64,000 nucleotides of DNA from Mycobacterium sp. ACS4054 (GCF_001667275.1 NZ_LZHV01000048.1:1-64000); one strand, 5' to 3'. Counted from the first letter of the stretch, positions 31,859 to 41,006 are shown. The notes: generated by a model not told the origin, from the letters alone. Numbers and translations: made by a program.

Positions 31859-33246
31859 GCCGCGCCCGCCGCGTCGTCCCCGTCGTCTTGGTCCTCTTCG
31901 TCTTGTTCGGCCAGGACCCGTTCGGGATGGTGGAAAGTGTTGACGCGGGGCTGCCCGCGATCCAGATGCGGCGGCGGGATCCATACCGTTTCGCCGTTGG
32001 CGCGTTTGCGGGTGGCCCACCCCTTCTCCAGCAGCCGGTGGTGCGGGCCGCACGCCAGGGTGAGCTGATCGATGTCCGTGCGGCGGGTGCTGGCCCAGTC
32101 CTCGACGTGGTGGACTTCGCAGTAATAGCCCGGCACGTCGCAACCCGGATGCGAACAGCCGCGATCCTTGGCGTACAAGACAATTCGCTGACCCGGCGAG
32201 GCCAGGCGCTTGCCGTGATACAGCGCCAGCGGCTTGCCCTTGTCGAAGACCGCCAAATAGTGGTGGGCATGCCGCGCCAGGCGGATCACATCGGACATCG
32301 GCAGGATGGTGCCCCCGCCGGTCAAGCCCCTGCCCGCGGCGGCTTCCAACTCGGTCAGCGTGGTCGTCACGACGATGGCCGCCGGCAATCCGTTGTGCCG
32401 GCCCAGCGCCCCGCTGGCCAAGACCGCCCTGAGTGCCGCGTTAAGGCCGTCGTGGTTGCGTTGGGCGGGGCTACGGGTGTCGCGTTGCACCGCGTCTTCT
32501 GGCGGCGCGCCGTCCACGACCGGCGTCTCGTCGTCGGGGTCGCACATCCCGGGCGCGGCCAGCTTCGCCAGCACTGCCTCCCAGCTGGCGCGCGCTTCCG
32601 GCGTCAACCACCCGCTCAGCTTGGACATGCCGTCGGCTTGCTGGTTTCCCAGCACCAGCCCGCGGGCGCGTGCCCGGTCGGCGTCGGTGTAGCTGCCGTC
32701 GGGGTTTAGGCAGTCCATCAGGCGGCGGGCGAGCTTGGCGAGCGTGTCGGGGCGAAACCCGGCGGCCCGGGCCGCCAAGTCCTTCTCGGCCGCCGCACGG
32801 GTGCCGACGTCGACGGAGTCGGGCAGCTGGTGGAAAAACCGCCGGATGACCGCCACGTGGTCGGGCCCGATGGCCCCGGCGCGTTGGGCCGCGGCGGTGG
32901 CGGGCAGCACCGGCGCCAACGGCTCGCCGGACAGCGCCCGCCGCGGACCCAGCTCGGCCGCCTCAGCGATGCGTCGGCTGGCCTCCCCACGGGTGATGTG
33001 CAGCCGGTCGGCCAACGCCCAGCTCAGCTTGCCGCCCAGCTCTGCCGAATCCGCCTGCTCACCAAGCTGATTGATGAGCTGGTGACTTGGCGCCTGAAGT
33101 TTGCGTGTTACGCCTTCGAGTTTCTCTAAGATCCCCAAGCGTTCCGGGTTGGTCAGCGCCGCATACGTATGACCCTGAAACCGAGCAGCCACAGCACACA
33201 ACGCGTCAACGTCGGCCTGAATCTGCTCACGGTCCGTCAAAGTCAT
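31855..33246 (-). CDS. 13E12-family protein, DUF222 + HNH endonuclease
   Basis: This 463-residue protein of the mycobacterial 13E12 repeat family has an N-terminal DUF222 helical region (about 10-330) and a C-terminal HNH nuclease motif. The HNH part is [17 protein letters not shown]...[17 protein letters not shown], with paired cysteines and histidines that bind zinc. These genes occur in many copies in mycobacteria and several in M. tuberculosis are LexA-regulated. A perfect SOS box lies 197 nt upstream, in front of a short N-terminal remnant that overlaps this gene by 4 nt. The C-terminus is acidic ([10 protein letters not shown]). It overlaps the end of pyrD by 4 nt, tail to tail. Confidence 0.88.
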   Translation of the reverse strand: MTLTDREQIQADVDALCAVAARFQGHTYAALTNPERLGILEKLEGVTRKLQAPSHQLINQLGEQADSAELGGKLSWALADRLHITRGEASRRIAEAAELGPRRALSGEPLAPVLPATAAAQRAGAIGPDHVAVIRRFFHQLPDSVDVGTRAAAEKDLAARAAGFRPDTLAKLARRLMDCLNPDGSYTDADRARARGLVLGNQQADGMSKLSGWLTPEARASWEAVLAKLAAPGMCDPDDETPVVDGAPPEDAVQRDTRSPAQRNHDGLNAALRAVLASGALGRHNGLPAAIVVTTTLTELEAAAGRGLTGGGTILPMSDVIRLARHAHHYLAVFDKGKPLALYHGKRLASPGQRIVLYAKDRGCSHPGCDVPGYYCEVHHVEDWASTRRTDIDQLTLACGPHHRLLEKGWATRKRANGETVWIPPPHLDRGQPRVNTFHHPERVLAEQDEEDQDDGDDAAGAA

Positions 33247-33452
33247 GTGCAGCGTCCATTCGGCAATCCGAACGGGCTAGACAACTCATATGTGAGTGCG
33301 TCTAGCTGGCCAAGGAGGAACGCACGTTCATCCAGCACTTCAACCAGCCTCGAGGACGTCAACGCCTCATACGAATGCCGCTGGAAGCGCGAGATGACAG
33401 CGCACAACGCGTCGATATCGGCCTCAATCGCCCGCCAAGTACTCGAACACAT
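33243..33452 (-). pseudogene. N-terminal remnant of a second 13E12-family gene
   Basis: The 69-codon frame MCSSTWRAIEADIDALCAV...FQRHSYEALTSSRLVEVLDE... matches the first 40-50 residues of the adjacent intact 13E12 gene ([27 protein letters not shown]). It then stops, so it appears to be a leftover of a tandem duplication or recombination between family members. Its stop overlaps the start of the intact gene by 4 nt, so ribosomes could pass from one to the next. The ATG at 33452 lies inside the SOS box. Confidence 0.7.
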
Positions 33453-33458
33453 GTTCGA
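33443..33458 (-). promoter_or_regulatory. LexA SOS box
   Basis: TCGAACACATGTTCGA is a perfect match to the mycobacterial SOS box TCGAAC-N4-GTTCGA and is itself an exact palindrome. It precedes the 13E12-family genes on the minus strand and overlaps the start codon of the short remnant. DNA-damage induction through LexA is predicted, as known for several 13E12 loci in M. tuberculosis. Confidence 0.85.
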
Positions 33459-33506
33459 ATCATATGCCTGCCCACCGACAAGAGGGACGGTGGCGGAATG
33501 CGCGAG

Positions 33507-34037
33507 CTACTTCTGCTCGTAGATGCCGTGGATGACGGCGCGCGCTATCGCGTGCTGGAACAGGTTGAAGCCGAGGTATGCGGGGCTGGCGTCCTCGCCG
33601 AGGTCGAGCTTGTCGACGTCGACCGCGTGCACCGCGATGTAGTAGCGGTGCGGCCCGTGCCCCGGCGGCGGAGCGGCACCGATGTAACGGCGCATGCCCG
33701 CGTCGTTGACCAGAGTGAGCGCTCCCCCGGGCAGGTCGCTGCCGTCGCCGGCGCCCGCGGGCAGTTCGGTGACGTCGGCGGGCAGGTTGGCCACCGCCCA
33801 GTGCCAGAAGCCCGAGGCCGTCGGCGCGTCGGGGTCGTAAACGGTGACGGCGAAGCTGCGGGTCTCCCCCGGGAATCCCGACCAGCTCAACTGCGGGCTG
33901 ACATCTTCCCCGCCCGCGCCCATGATCCCGCTGACCTGCGGCTTGGCCAGCGACTGGCCGTCGGTGACCGATTCCGATGTCAGCGTGAACGTCGGCAGCT
34001 GTGGCAGCGCGGCGTATGGGTCGGGCGCGGTGCTCAT
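33507..34037 (-). CDS. PEBP/RKIP-like protein TB18.6 (Rv2140c)
   Basis: This 176-residue phosphatidylethanolamine-binding-protein-like product has the length of M. tuberculosis TB18.6. PEBP landmarks are visible: [35 protein letters not shown] (the DPDAP ligand-site loop) and a C-terminal [13 protein letters not shown] segment. Bacterial YbhB/PEBP proteins are of poorly defined function, and the M. tuberculosis protein binds small ligands in vitro. The start MSTAPDPYA at 34037 follows a GAGAGGAT-like ribosome site. It is 29 nt from the M20 peptidase gene upstream and probably co-transcribed. Confidence 0.92.
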   Translation of the reverse strand: MSTAPDPYAALPQLPTFTLTSESVTDGQSLAKPQVSGIMGAGGEDVSPQLSWSGFPGETRSFAVTVYDPDAPTASGFWHWAVANLPADVTELPAGAGDGSDLPGGALTLVNDAGMRRYIGAAPPPGHGPHRYYIAVHAVDVDKLDLGEDASPAYLGFNLFQHAIARAVIHGIYEQK

Positions 34038-34066
34038 GGGCGATCCTCTCGTTACCTGTCGTGTCT

Positions 34067-35413
34067 TCAGCAGTGTGTCAGGAAGTGTTCCAGCACATCG
34101 GTGCCGAACCTCAGCGCATCCACGGGTACCCGCTCGTCGACCCCGTGGAACAGCGCGGTGAAGTCGAGGTCCGGCGGCAACCGCAGCGGGCTGAAACCAA
34201 AACAACGAATACCCAAGCGCGCGAAGGACTTTGCGTCGGTACCGCCGGAAAGCATGTAGGGCACCGTGCGTCCGTCGGGGTCAAGGGCCAGCACGGCGGC
34301 GTTCATGGCGTCGACCAGGTCGCCGTCGAAGCTGGTCTCGTACGACTCGAAGTCCTTGATCCACTCGCGCGTGACGTCGGGGCCCAGCAGTTCGTCGATC
34401 TCGGCCTCGAACGCCGCCTTGCGGCCCGGAAGGATTCGGCAGTCGACCACCGCTTCCGCCACCGCCGGGACGACGTTGGCCTTGTACCCGGCCTTGAGCA
34501 TCGTCGGGTTCGCGGTGTCGTGCAGCACGGCCTTGAGCATCCGCGCCATGGGGCCGAGCTTTTCGATCGCTCCGGCCAGATCGCCCGACGAGACGTCGAA
34601 CGTCAGCCCGGTCTCCTCCTCCACGGCGGCCAGGAACTGGGCGACGGTATCGGTCAGCACGAGCGGGAACTGATGCCGACCCAGCCGGGCGACCGCCTCG
34701 GCGACCGCGGTGACGGCGTTCTGGTCGTGCACCATCGATCCGTGTCCGGCCGGGCCGCGGGCGGTCAGCCGCATCCAAGACAAACCCTTCTCGGCCGTCT
34801 CGATCAGATACAGCCGGCGTTCGCCGCCGTCGCGGCGCGGCACGGTCAGCGAGAACCCGCCCACCTCACCGATCGCCTCGGTGACGCCCGCGAACAGGTC
34901 GGGCCGATTGTCGACCAGCCATTGCGCGCCGAAGCTGCCGCCGTGCTCCTCGTCGGCGAGGAACGCGAACACCAGGTCACGCGGCGGCACGATCCCGGCC
35001 CGCTTCAACCGCCGGGCGACCACGATCATCATGCCGACCATGTCCTTCATGTCGACCGCGCCGCGGCCCCACACGAAGCCGTCCTTGACCGCGCCGGAGA
35101 ACGGGTGCACGCTCCACTCGGCCGGCTCGGCCGGCACCACGTCGAGATGCCCGTGGATCAGCAGCGCGCCCCGCGAGCTGTCCGCACCCGCTAGTCGGGC
35201 GATCACATTGCCGCGGCCTGGAGCCCCCGACTCCACGTATTGCGGCAAGTAGCCGACCTGGGCGAGCTGCTCGGCGACCCACTGCGCGCATTCGGCCTCG
35301 CCCCGCGTCGTCTCCGGTTCGCCGGTGTTGGTGGTGTCGAACCGGATCAATCTGCTGACCACCTCGACCACGTCGTCACTCCGTTCGGCCGGGAACGCGG
35401 TCTGGTCGGTCAC
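34067..35413 (-). CDS. M20 family metallopeptidase/deacylase (Rv2141c-like)
   Basis: The 448-residue protein belongs to the M20 peptidase/ArgE-DapE family. It has the metal ligands HGHLDVVP (His and Asp), [10 protein letters not shown] (bridging Asp) and DEEHGG (catalytic Glu plus metal-binding Glu) in the first domain, and the dimerisation lid after about residue 190. The substrate is not known. The GTG at 35413 is preferred: AGGAAAGG precedes it by about 6 nt and it gives the length of Rv2141c. The ATG at 35431 is also in frame. Confidence 0.88.
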   Translation of the reverse strand: MTDQTAFPAERSDDVVEVVSRLIRFDTTNTGEPETTRGEAECAQWVAEQLAQVGYLPQYVESGAPGRGNVIARLAGADSSRGALLIHGHLDVVPAEPAEWSVHPFSGAVKDGFVWGRGAVDMKDMVGMMIVVARRLKRAGIVPPRDLVFAFLADEEHGGSFGAQWLVDNRPDLFAGVTEAIGEVGGFSLTVPRRDGGERRLYLIETAEKGLSWMRLTARGPAGHGSMVHDQNAVTAVAEAVARLGRHQFPLVLTDTVAQFLAAVEEETGLTFDVSSGDLAGAIEKLGPMARMLKAVLHDTANPTMLKAGYKANVVPAVAEAVVDCRILPGRKAAFEAEIDELLGPDVTREWIKDFESYETSFDGDLVDAMNAAVLALDPDGRTVPYMLSGGTDAKSFARLGIRCFGFSPLRLPPDLDFTALFHGVDERVPVDALRFGTDVLEHFLTHC

Positions 35414-35528
35414 AACCACCTTTCCTACCATTGCCGAGGCCGCTCGGCTCAGCGCTGAGCGGTCCTACTGGATTGGGTCGGCGTGAGACAATCCGATAGC
35501 CTTAGCTGCCAACCCATGCGGTTGGCTT

Positions 35529-35614
35529 GTCCGAGTGGCGGAATGGCAGACGCGCTAGCTTGAGGTGCTAGTGCCCTACTAATGGGCGTGGGGGTTCAAG
35601 TCCCCCCTCGGACA
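35529..35614 (+). tRNA. tRNA-Leu (anticodon GAG)
   Basis: An 86-nt class II tRNA folds from GTCCGAG to CTCGGAC plus the discriminator A. The anticodon loop TTGAGGT (GAG at 35562-35564) sits on the stem CTAGC/GCTAG. A long variable arm carries GCCC/GGGC, and the T arm is GGGGG-TTCAAGT-CCCCC. CCA is not encoded. The 3' end runs directly into a tandem repeat. Confidence 0.97.
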
Positions 35615-35758
35615 CGCGACTGAGGCGAGGGAAATGAACGCTCGTTCATTTCCGAGCCGATAGAGTGTGTTGAGCGGCGAAGCCGCGATCACACGCGACT
35701 GAGGCGAGGGAATTCATTTCCGAGCCGATAGAGTGTGTTGAGCGGCGAAGCCGCGATC
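35612..35758 (+). repeat. Tandem repeat abutting the tRNA-Leu 3' end
   Basis: Two direct copies begin ACACGCGACTGAGGCGAGGG. The first (35612-35690) is 79 nt, the second (35691-35758) is 68 nt, and a third partial start (ACACGCG) follows at 35759. They are identical apart from 11 nt missing from the second copy, inside the palindrome at 35630-35653. Each copy also holds a small hairpin, GCGGC-GAA-GCCGC. Its start overlaps the last 3 nt of the tRNA. Confidence 0.85.
35630..35653. promoter_or_regulatory. Perfect 24-bp palindrome in the first repeat copy
   Basis: GGAAATGAACG and CGTTCATTTCC form 11-bp arms around a CT spacer. The core ATGAACG-N2-CGTTCAT looks like a TetR-type operator. The second repeat copy has lost 11 nt of it, breaking the symmetry. 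The gap from 35759 to the SpoIIE gene at 35939 shows nothing else. Confidence 0.5.
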
Positions 35759-35938
35759 ACACGCGTGGTGCAGGCCATCGAGAGGGTCTGCCGCAGTTCC
35801 GCGACAGGGGTCGAGAAAAGGCTCCTCCGCTGCACCTTCGAGGCACGGCCAGCACGAACGAAGCTGTCCCGCAACCCAGTACGCGTACAGTCGGCCAAGC
35901 GAGCCGAACCGCAATCCCCGCGTTGACAGGTCAACCGC

Positions 35939-37597
35939 ATGCATGATGGTGCCCACTTAGGCGTCGAGGTCGACCTCGACGCGTTGTGGGCGGCCGTGCC
36001 CTGCCCCACGCTGGTCGTCGATCGCGAGGGCATCGTCCGGGCGCTGAGCGGGTCGGCCCAAGCGCTGCTGCCGGGCGCGGTGCAGGGCGGCCGGATCGAC
36101 TCGGTCGACTGGCTATCGCGCGCACATCACCGCCTCGTCGAACTTCCGCACGCCGCGGCAGGGCGGGACGCGTCGGTCGTCTCGGGAAGTGTGGGCAGCC
36201 GGAAGTTCGACGCGCACGCCGCGGTGTTGCCCAGCGGCGAGGTGGCCTGGTCGCTGGTCGAGGACACCGGCCAGCTGTTGCGGGAGGCCCAAGAGGCGCT
36301 GGCGCGCGAGCAGGAGCGCGCGGCGATCCTGGTGGAGGCGTCCTCGGTGTTGACGGCGTCGCTCAACGTCGACCGCTGCCGGGAAGCGACGGTCCAGATG
36401 GCCGCGCAGCACCTGGCGGACGCGGCGGCGCTGGTGGCTCCCGCCAGCCATGGCCGGCGCCTGCCCGTCTTCTACAGCGGCGCGGCCGGCGCGGTGGAGC
36501 AGTGCAGCATCGACGCGGACCCGGCGGTGGTGGCGGGCTTGAGCGAGGCGCTGCACGGGTTCCCTCCGGTCTCGTCGGGCTGGATCGACCCCGTGACCAT
36601 ACCGGATTGGCTTGTCCCCCAACATTTCTCGGGCCCGATCGGGTCTGTCATGATCCTGACGCTGCCCGGGCACGGCGTTTCGGCGGGGGCTTTGGTGTTG
36701 CTGCGGCGCGCCGACCGGCCGGTGTACAGCGCCGACGAAGAGATTTTCGCCGGGTTGTTCGCCGCGCGGGCCGGGGCGGCGTTGTCGGCCGCGCGGCTCT
36801 ACGCGGAGCAGGCCGCCATCACCCGCACCCTGATGCGCGACCTGTTGCCGCCGCCGCTGCACGGCCTGCACGGCATCGAATTCGCCGGCGGGTACCGGGC
36901 TTCGAAGGATTACGAGGTCGTCGGCGGCGACTTCTACGACTTCCACCCCGCGGCGAGCCCCGAGGACGAGACGCTGGTGGTGCTGGGCGACGTGTGCGGC
37001 AAGGGACTGGAGGCCGCGGTGATGACCGGCAAGATCCGGAACACGCTGCAGGCCCTGACGCCGCTGGCGGAGGACCACGAGGGCGTGCTCACGCTGCTCA
37101 ACCGCGCCATGCTGTCGTCGGATCACACTCGGTTCGCCACGCTCGTGTTGGCCTCGGTGGCCTACCGGGACGGTCAGGTGGTGCTCCGGTTGACCTCCGC
37201 CGGGCATCCCGCGCCGTTGATCGTGCGCGACAACGGGCAGGTGGAAGAGGCCAACACCAAGGGCACGCTGGTCGGGGCGCTGGAGCGGATCACCGTGCAA
37301 TCGTTCGAGACGTCCCTCGCGCCGGGCGAGACGTGCGTGCTGTACACCGACGGAATCACCGAAGCGCGCGGGGGCCCGCTCGGCGACGACTTCTTCGGCG
37401 AGCAACGCCTGGCGGACGCGCTGACCGGCTGTGCCGGAATGCCGGCCGAAGCGATCGTCGAGCGCGTCCTGATGCTGACCACGCAATGGGTGGGGCAGCG
37501 CGTGCACGACGACATCGCGGTCGTCGCCATCACCGCCCCGCGGCGCACCCACCTGTCCGCCGTGGACGGCCACACCCGGGGCAGGTACGTCGCATGA
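35939..37597 (+). CDS. PAS/GAF-sensor SpoIIE-type serine phosphatase
   Basis: This is a 552-residue PP2C-family phosphatase of the RsbU/RsbP type. An N-terminal PAS-like domain (about 15-110) is followed by a helical linker (110-130), a GAF-like domain (about 130-290) and the SpoIIE catalytic domain (about 310-545). The metal-binding aspartates are in VGGDFYDF (D331) and LGDVCGKG (D351); LYTDGITEARG and DDIAVVAI complete the active site. Such enzymes dephosphorylate a STAS-domain anti-sigma antagonist. The next two genes, overlapping by 4 nt each, encode a cobalamin-binding protein and exactly such a STAS protein. The start at ATG 35939 is open to question; in-frame codons upstream are weak. 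There is no membrane segment. Confidence 0.9.
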   Translation: MHDGAHLGVEVDLDALWAAVPCPTLVVDREGIVRALSGSAQALLPGAVQGGRIDSVDWLSRAHHRLVELPHAAAGRDASVVSGSVGSRKFDAHAAVLPSGEVAWSLVEDTGQLLREAQEALAREQERAAILVEASSVLTASLNVDRCREATVQMAAQHLADAAALVAPASHGRRLPVFYSGAAGAVEQCSIDADPAVVAGLSEALHGFPPVSSGWIDPVTIPDWLVPQHFSGPIGSVMILTLPGHGVSAGALVLLRRADRPVYSADEEIFAGLFAARAGAALSAARLYAEQAAITRTLMRDLLPPPLHGLHGIEFAGGYRASKDYEVVGGDFYDFHPAASPEDETLVVLGDVCGKGLEAAVMTGKIRNTLQALTPLAEDHEGVLTLLNRAMLSSDHTRFATLVLASVAYRDGQVVLRLTSAGHPAPLIVRDNGQVEEANTKGTLVGALERITVQSFETSLAPGETCVLYTDGITEARGGPLGDDFFGEQRLADALTGCAGMPAEAIVERVLMLTTQWVGQRVHDDIAVVAITAPRRTHLSAVDGHTRGRYVA

Positions 37598-38691
37598 GTT
37601 CCTTCGACACCGACGCGACGGCCGCGGCCGCGACCCGTGCCGCCGACGAACTCCTCTTCCGCGAGCGGCTGTGGGGGGCGCTCGCCGACCGCGACGAGTA
37701 CGCGGCCGCGGCCACCGTGTTCGCCGCCCTGGAAGCGGGCATGACGCCCGAGGACGTACTGCTGGAGGTGATCGCCCCCGTCCAGCACCGGGTGGGCGCC
37801 GAATGGGCCGCCAACCGCATCAGCGTCGCGCAGGAACACGCGGCCACCGCCATCAACGATCGGGTCATCGCCGCCCTGGCCCATCACGCCGCCAGCAAAG
37901 TCGCGGCACACGGCGGCCGGGTCGTATTGGCGTGCGTCGACGGCGAGTGGCACGCTTTGCCGGCCAGGCTGCTCGCGGAGGTCCTGCGGCTGCGCGGCTG
38001 GCGGGTCGACTTCCTCGGGGCGCAGGTCCCCACCCCGCACCTGATCGCCCACGTGCACGAGCACGGCCCCGATGTCGTCGCGCTCTCCTGCTCGATCCCC
38101 ACCCGGCTGCCCAACGCGCACGCCGCCATCGTCGCGTGCCAGTCCGCCGGCTTCCCCGTCCTGGCCGGCGGCGCCGCCTTCGGCCGGGACGGCCGCTTCG
38201 CCCGCCAGCTGGGTGCCGACGCGTGGGCCCCCGACGCGCGCACCGCCGAGGAGCGGCTGCGCCGCGGATTCCCAAGCGTGCGGCGCGCATCCAGCCGCCA
38301 GCCCGTCGACGACCTGCCGCACCTGGTCGACCAGGAATACACGATGGTGAGCCGGAGCGCGGCGCAGCTGGTCAAGTCCACCCTGGCCGATATGGAGGAC
38401 CGCTTCCCCGCCATGCGCGCGTACTCGACACTGCAACGGCAGCACACGGTCGAAGACATCGCCCACATCGTCGACTTCCTCACGGTGAGCCTGTACACGG
38501 ACGACGACGCGTTGTTCACCGACTTCGTCACCTGGACCGCCGACATCCTCGCCGCGCGCGGCGTTCCGGCCGCGTCGCTTAGCCCGGCGCTGGATTTGCT
38601 GGCTGCCCAGCTCCACGAGTTCCCCCGCAGCCAGCGGCTGCTGCGTTCAGCAAACGATGCCCTCGTCGCCTGCCCAGGAGCGCCCGAATGA
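37594..38691 (+). CDS. Cobalamin-binding protein with CarH-type photoreceptor signature
   Basis: The 365-residue protein has a helical B12 cap (about 15-100) and a Rossmann-type B12-binding domain (about 105-230). It carries the W-x9-EH signature (W71, E81, H82) that in CarH defines light-sensing adenosylcobalamin proteins, with H120 in the position of the lower cobalt ligand (GEWHALP, where the usual glycine is a proline). No N-terminal MerR DNA-binding domain exists. Instead a C-terminal helical domain of about 130 residues (about 240-365) is present that I cannot name. The start ATG 37594 overlaps the SpoIIE gene by 4 nt, and its end overlaps the STAS gene by 4 nt. A sensory input into the phosphatase/STAS switch is inferred. 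Confidence 0.85.
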   Translation: MSSFDTDATAAAATRAADELLFRERLWGALADRDEYAAAATVFAALEAGMTPEDVLLEVIAPVQHRVGAEWAANRISVAQEHAATAINDRVIAALAHHAASKVAAHGGRVVLACVDGEWHALPARLLAEVLRLRGWRVDFLGAQVPTPHLIAHVHEHGPDVVALSCSIPTRLPNAHAAIVACQSAGFPVLAGGAAFGRDGRFARQLGADAWAPDARTAEERLRRGFPSVRRASSRQPVDDLPHLVDQEYTMVSRSAAQLVKSTLADMEDRFPAMRAYSTLQRQHTVEDIAHIVDFLTVSLYTDDDALFTDFVTWTADILAARGVPAASLSPALDLLAAQLHEFPRSQRLLRSANDALVACPGAPE

Positions 38692-39059
38692 ACCTATCCC
38701 TGAGCGTCGCCACCACCGCGCGGTCGGCCCGCGTGCATGTGTCGGGTGACTTGGTCTACGAAACCGTGGACGCGCTGGTGGGCACCACCAGTGAGCTGCT
38801 CAACCGGCAGCCCGCCCCGGCGCACCTGCATCTGGACCTGGCCGAGCTGGCCTTCTGCGATTCGGCCGGGCTCTCCGGCCTGCTGCTCATCCATCGCCGC
38901 AGCTCCCAGGCGGGGACGCGCCTGCACCTGGACAATCGGCCACGATTCCTCGACCGCATCCTGGACGTCACCGGCACTTTCGGGCACCTGGTCAGCGGGC
39001 CCGAGGCCGACGCGGGAAGCCAGAACCAAAACGCCCCGGGAGAGACGCGGGTTCGCTGA
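38688..39059 (+). CDS. STAS-domain anti-sigma factor antagonist
   Basis: This 123-residue RsbV/SpoIIAA-like protein has the central motif LAFCDSAGLSGLL with S59, the expected phosphorylation site. The fold runs through about residue 105 and is followed by a short charged tail. In partner switching the dephosphorylated form binds the anti-sigma kinase and frees a sigma factor; the SpoIIE phosphatase of this operon is the natural activator. No anti-sigma kinase or sigma factor gene is encoded nearby, so the partner must lie elsewhere. Confidence 0.88.
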   Translation: MNLSLSVATTARSARVHVSGDLVYETVDALVGTTSELLNRQPAPAHLHLDLAELAFCDSAGLSGLLLIHRRSSQAGTRLHLDNRPRFLDRILDVTGTFGHLVSGPEADAGSQNQNAPGETRVR

Positions 39060-39083
39060 CCGGCCTAGGCTGGACGGCGACCG

Positions 39084-39758
39084 ATGACACCCGACGGCTT
39101 TCTCCGACGTTCTTCGACGCGCACGTTCCACGACCGTGGCGAGGCCGGTCGCGCGCTGGCCGAACAGCTGATGACCTATCGCGACCGAGATGACGTTCTG
39201 GTCTTCGGCCTGGCCCGCGGCGGCGTGCCGGTGGCCCGGGAGATCGCCGCGGCGCTGCACGCGCCGCTCGACGTGTTCCTTGTTCGCAAGCTCGGGGTGC
39301 CCCGCTGGTCGGAACTGGCGATGGGCGCCTTGGCCAGCGGCGGTGGCGTGGTGATGAACGACGACGTGGTGTCGAGCCTGCACATCACCGACGAGCAGGT
39401 GCGCGAGGTGATCGAGAGCGAGACGGCCGAACTCGCCCGGCGCGAGCGGGCGTATCGAGGCGGGCGCGCGCCGGCCGATCCGCACGACCGGGTGGTGATC
39501 CTGGTCGACGACGGGATCGCCACCGGCGCCAGCATGCTTGCCGCGGTCCGGGCGGTGCGGGCCGCCGGCCCGAAGTCGATTGTCGTGGCGGTGCCGGTGG
39601 GACCGGCGTCGACCTGCCGTGAGCTCGGGCTCGAGGCCGATGAGGTGGTTTGCGTGACGATGCCGCCCGGGTTCGAAGCGGTCGGCCAGGTTTACGCCGA
39701 TTTTCACCAGGTCAGCGACGACGAGGTGCGCGAGGCGCTGGCCACGCCCACCGGCTGA
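39084..39758 (+). CDS. Phosphoribosyltransferase domain protein (Rv2143-like)
   Basis: The 224-residue protein has a type I PRTase fold with the PRPP-binding motif [15 protein letters not shown] and [15 protein letters not shown] near residues 38-55. The substrate is unknown; proteins of this group (Rv2143, Rv0571c-like) are linked to stress loci rather than purine salvage. It lies 24 nt after the STAS gene and may belong to the same transcript. The next gene is convergent. Confidence 0.88.
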   Translation: MTPDGFLRRSSTRTFHDRGEAGRALAEQLMTYRDRDDVLVFGLARGGVPVAREIAAALHAPLDVFLVRKLGVPRWSELAMGALASGGGVVMNDDVVSSLHITDEQVREVIESETAELARRERAYRGGRAPADPHDRVVILVDDGIATGASMLAAVRAVRAAGPKSIVVAVPVGPASTCRELGLEADEVVCVTMPPGFEAVGQVYADFHQVSDDEVREALATPTG

Positions 39759-39761
39759 GTG

Positions 39762-40100
39762 CTACTTGGTGGCCTCGTCGCCGTGGCCCTCCGCCGGAAC
39801 CGTCGACTGTTCGGTGGCCTCGGCCTGCTCCGACGGCTCGCGGCCGGCCTCGGATGAGGCTTCCTCGGGATAGTCGACGGCCTCTTCTTCGCCGGTACCC
39901 ACCTCGTCCTGGGCCTGGGCCTGGTCCGCGACGCCGGCGTCACGCCGCTGCCGCTCCTGCAACGCGTCGATGATCAACAGCACCACGCCGAGCACGCTGG
40001 CGCCGATGCACACCCAGGCCACCAACTCGTTGCTGGTGACGACGGCGAACACCAACGCGACGAGCCCGACCAGGGCCAGCACCAGCGCAATGATCAGCAT
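39762..40100 (-). CDS. Small transmembrane protein (Rv2144c-like)
   Basis: The 112-residue product has two transmembrane helices (about 2-21 and 27-47) and an acidic, low-complexity cytoplasmic tail (QAQAQDEVGTGEEEA...). This topology and position match Rv2144c. The function is unknown. It lies next to wag31, with about 95 nt between its start and the wag31 stop. Confidence 0.8.
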   Translation of the reverse strand: MLIIALVLALVGLVALVFAVVTSNELVAWVCIGASVLGVVLLIIDALQERQRRDAGVADQAQAQDEVGTGEEEAVDYPEEASSEAGREPSEQAEATEQSTVPAEGHGDEATK

Positions 40101-40196
40101 CGGTCATCCTCCAAGCGACGAGCGGGACAGCCAGTTCTTGTGCAGGCTCAGTGTGCCGACCGCGCAGTCAGGCGAGTGTCCGGCGCGGCCGTGGAA

Positions 40197-41006
40197 CTAG
40201 TTGTTACCCCGGTTGAATTGGTCGAATCCGCCGGCGTCGGCGCTGGAGTCGACGGGCGCCGCCGATCCGCGTTGGCCGAGCTCTTCCAGCTGGGATTCCA
40301 GGTAGGTCTTGAGCCGGGTGCGGTACTCGCGCTCGAACGTGCGCAGCTGCTCGAGCCGGCCTTCCAGGACGGTGCGCTGCTGGTTGATCGTTCCCATGAT
40401 CTCGGAGTGCTTGCGTTCGGCGTCGGCCTGCAGGGCGTCGGCCTTCTCCTGGGCCTGGCGCAGCTGGGTCTCGGAGCGGGTCTGCGCGTCCGCGAGCATC
40501 GCGTCGGCGCGCTGCCGGGCCTCGGTGACCGTGGTCTCGGCGGTCTGGCGGGCCTCGGTGAGGATCTGGTCGGCGTTGGCGCGGGCGTCGGCCAGCATCT
40601 TGTCCGACTCGGCCTTGGCGGTGCTGGTCAGCCGGTCGGCGGTGTCCTGCGCAAGGCTGAGCACCCGGGCGGCCTTCATGGCCTGCTCCTCGTTGGTGCC
40701 CTGGGAGGAGGCGGGTGCCGCCGCCGCCGGTGCCGGCTTGGGTGCCGGCTCCGGCTCGGGGACCGGAATCGCCTGCGTGGGGGCTGCGGCCGCGGCGGGA
40801 GCGGCGCTGGCGCCACCGCCGCCGGCCAGCTCGTGGTCCAGCTCCTCGATCCGCTGACGCAGATCGCTGTTCTCTTCGATGAGCCGCGTCAGCTCGGCCT
40901 CCACCAGATCGAGGAAGGCGTCGACCTCATCTTCGTTGTAGCCCCGCTTGCCGATCGGTGGCTTACTGAACGCCACATTGTGGACGTCGGCTGGTGTAAG
41001 CGGCAT
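40197..41006 (-). CDS. wag31: Polar growth determinant Wag31 (DivIVA)
   Basis: This 269-residue DivIVA homologue directs polar cell-wall growth in mycobacteria. The N-terminal DivIVA domain ([37 protein letters not shown]) binds curved membrane. A Pro/Ala/Glu linker (about 61-110) contains T77 in PTQAIP, corresponding to the PknA/B phosphorylation site near Thr73 in M. tuberculosis. A long coiled coil (about 110-245) follows. It ends the dcw-associated run on the minus strand. Confidence 0.96.
   Translation of the reverse strand: MPLTPADVHNVAFSKPPIGKRGYNEDEVDAFLDLVEAELTRLIEENSDLRQRIEELDHELAGGGGASAAPAAAAAPTQAIPVPEPEPAPKPAPAAAAPASSQGTNEEQAMKAARVLSLAQDTADRLTSTAKAESDKMLADARANADQILTEARQTAETTVTEARQRADAMLADAQTRSETQLRQAQEKADALQADAERKHSEIMGTINQQRTVLEGRLEQLRTFEREYRTRLKTYLESQLEELGQRGSAAPVDSSADAGGFDQFNRGNN

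Noticed and set aside
31855..33452. Complete insertion sequence
   Set aside because: 13E12 genes behave as repeats, but no transposase or terminal inverted repeats were found here.
35529..35700. Prophage or integrative element attachment site at tRNA-Leu
   Set aside because: The repeated unit includes only the last 3 nt of the tRNA and no integrase is present; kept only as a possible trace.
35714..35956. 80-codon minus-strand frame in the tRNA-SpoIIE gap
   Set aside because: Runs through the tandem repeat, no domain, cysteine/tryptophan-rich noise.
35986..37593. Upstream extension of the cobalamin protein through the SpoIIE gene
   Set aside because: The same frame stays open, but the extension is the out-of-frame shadow of SpoIIE; the ATG at 37594 with a 4-nt overlap is the natural start.
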